Of a DNA stretch of 8,589 nt, positions 8,085 to 8,589 are shown one piece after another. The notes beneath the pieces were generated by a model that searched no databases, was not told the DNA's origin, and was given only the letters and a program-made list of their open reading frames with translations. Source of the stretch: an uncultured Eubacteriales bacterium (GTDB lineage: Bacteria > Bacillota > Clostridia > Oscillospirales > Oscillospiraceae); the NCBI GenBank assembly GCA_900554625.1, contig USHP01000064.1, positions 1-8,589 of the forward strand. Reading direction: 5' to 3'. The position numbers and the translations under genes were made by a program. The first letter of the stretch is position 1. Every line of letters begins with the position of its first letter.

Positions 8085-8124
8085 TATGGTATGGACAGAA
8101 TAAGATATTCTACAATATACCATA
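8085..8124. repeat. Inverted repeat across tmk promoter and leader
   Basis: TATGGTAT (8085-8092) and its perfect complement ATACCATA (8117-8124), with arm centres 32 bases apart, about three helical turns. One arm touches the tmk ribosome binding site, the other lies in the promoter spacer and -10. It could be an operator, but part of the right arm is explained by the extended -10 element. Confidence 0.35.
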
Positions 8125-8142
8125 TTTTCCCCCTTTTGTCCA
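8114..8142 (-). promoter_or_regulatory. Promoter of the tmk-DJ1-mltG-trhP operon
   Basis: On the minus strand TGGACA (8142-8137, 5 of 6 to consensus), a 17-base spacer, and TATATT (8119-8114, 5 of 6), preceded by TGG to give an extended -10. Transcription should start near 8107, leaving a leader of about 35 bases before the kinase ATG. No riboswitch or attenuator would fit in so short a leader. Confidence 0.82.
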
Positions 8143-8217
8143 CCGTTCGGGGGGACGGCATTTCTTAATTTTCTGCAAACCCGATTTCGGCATAAAACGG
8201 AGCAAAGGGAAAATAAG

Positions 8218-8246
8218 TTGCAAATTTACAAAAAAGATGGTACAAT
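8218..8246 (+). promoter_or_regulatory. DEAD-box helicase gene promoter
   Basis: TTGCAA (8218-8223), a 17-base spacer and TACAAT (8241-8246), preceded by TGG to give an extended -10. The predicted start is near 8253, about 27 bases before ATG 8280. It diverges from the kinase operon promoter; the 75 bases between the two -35 boxes (8143-8217) hold no gene and only weak dyads such as CCGATTTCGG at 8181-8190. Confidence 0.75.
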
Positions 8247-8279
8247 TACCCAAAAGATTCTGAAAAAGGAAGCAGATAC

Positions 8280-8589
8280 ATGGATGTTACATTTGAAAGC
8301 CTTGGCTTGTCCCAGGCAATGCTGAAGGCTTTGGAGCAGAAGGGGTACGGCTACCCCACCACCATTCAGGCCGAAGCGATTCCCTATTTTATGCAGTGGC
8401 GGGATGTGATTGCCAAGGCACCCACGGGAACGGGCAAAACCTTTGCCTTTGGCATTCCCATGATTGAACATATTGACCCGGAGGTAGAAGGGGTTCAGGG
8501 ATTGATTCTGGCACCTACCCGGGAGCTGGCTATTCAGATCGGCGACGAACTGCGGGGCCTGCTGACCTATTACCAGGGAATCCGGGTGG
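8280..8589 (+). CDS. DEAD-box ATP-dependent RNA helicase, N-terminal part
   Basis: The gene starts at ATG 8280 and runs off the right edge, giving 103 residues of the first RecA-like domain. The Q motif is complete: Phe5 (FESLGLS) about 17 residues before GYGYPTTIQ (22-30). Motif I is APTGTGKT (47-54) and motif Ia is APTRELA (78-84). These identify an ATP-dependent RNA helicase that remodels RNA duplexes, in bacteria usually in ribosome assembly, mRNA decay or cold adaptation. The DEAD box itself and the C-terminal domain lie beyond the window, so the subfamily (CshA, DeaD or RhlE-like) cannot be decided. AAGGA at 8266-8270 lies nine bases before ATG, and a clear promoter is at 8218-8246. The gene diverges from the kinase operon. 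Confidence 0.93.
   Translation, partial: MDVTFESLGLSQAMLKALEQKGYGYPTTIQAEAIPYFMQWRDVIAKAPTGTGKTFAFGIPMIEHIDPEVEGVQGLILAPTRELAIQIGDELRGLLTYYQGIRV

Noticed and set aside
8143..8158. Hairpin CCGT/ACGG between the divergent promoters
   Set aside because: Four base pairs only and outside both predicted transcripts; probably chance.

Overview
The window reads as an ordinary chromosomal housekeeping segment of a moderately GC-rich low-GC-phylum (Bacillota) anaerobe, most likely a Clostridia/Oscillospiraceae-type gut bacterium. This rests on strong AGGAGG-type ribosome binding sites, sigma-A-like promoters, a B. subtilis yrr-like mltG/U32 gene pair, and the protein flavour; it is an inference without a database search. 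Coding density is high. No gap exceeds about 210 bases, and I see no mobile element, CRISPR array, tRNA or rRNA.

Left part, plus strand (1-3065): the C-terminal end of guaA (GMP synthase), complete pyrG (CTP synthase) and complete nadE (ammonia-type NAD synthetase). No promoter or terminator is visible between guaA and pyrG, so they are probably co-transcribed. nadE has its own extended -10 promoter just after pyrG. A 13-bp perfect hairpin after nadE ends this unit and also faces the convergent minus-strand genes.

Middle, minus strand (3078-3889): an ECF-like sigma factor and, overlapping its stop by 4 bases, an 89-residue protein with an acidic N-terminus and two membrane segments. It is placed where an anti-sigma factor would be. 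This is the least characterised part of the window and the best candidate for something new.

Right part, minus strand (3957-8142): a self-contained four-gene operon read from right to left: a thymidylate-kinase-like P-loop kinase, a DJ-1/PfpI protein, mltG (endolytic transglycosylase with a long acidic cytoplasmic tail) and a U32-family tRNA hydroxylase (trhP-like). It has a clear promoter (TGGACA-N17-TATATT), gaps of 2 and 15 bases, one 4-base overlap, and a terminator after the last gene. Diverging from it at the right edge is the start of a DEAD-box RNA helicase gene with its own promoter.

The theme is nucleotide supply (GMP, CTP, NAD, dTMP) beside cell-wall processing and tRNA modification. 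I did not find a convincing undescribed multi-gene system. The points most worth following up are the sigma/small-membrane-protein pair, the mixed-type thymidylate kinase, the acidic MltG extension, and the absence of trmR between mltG and the U32 gene.
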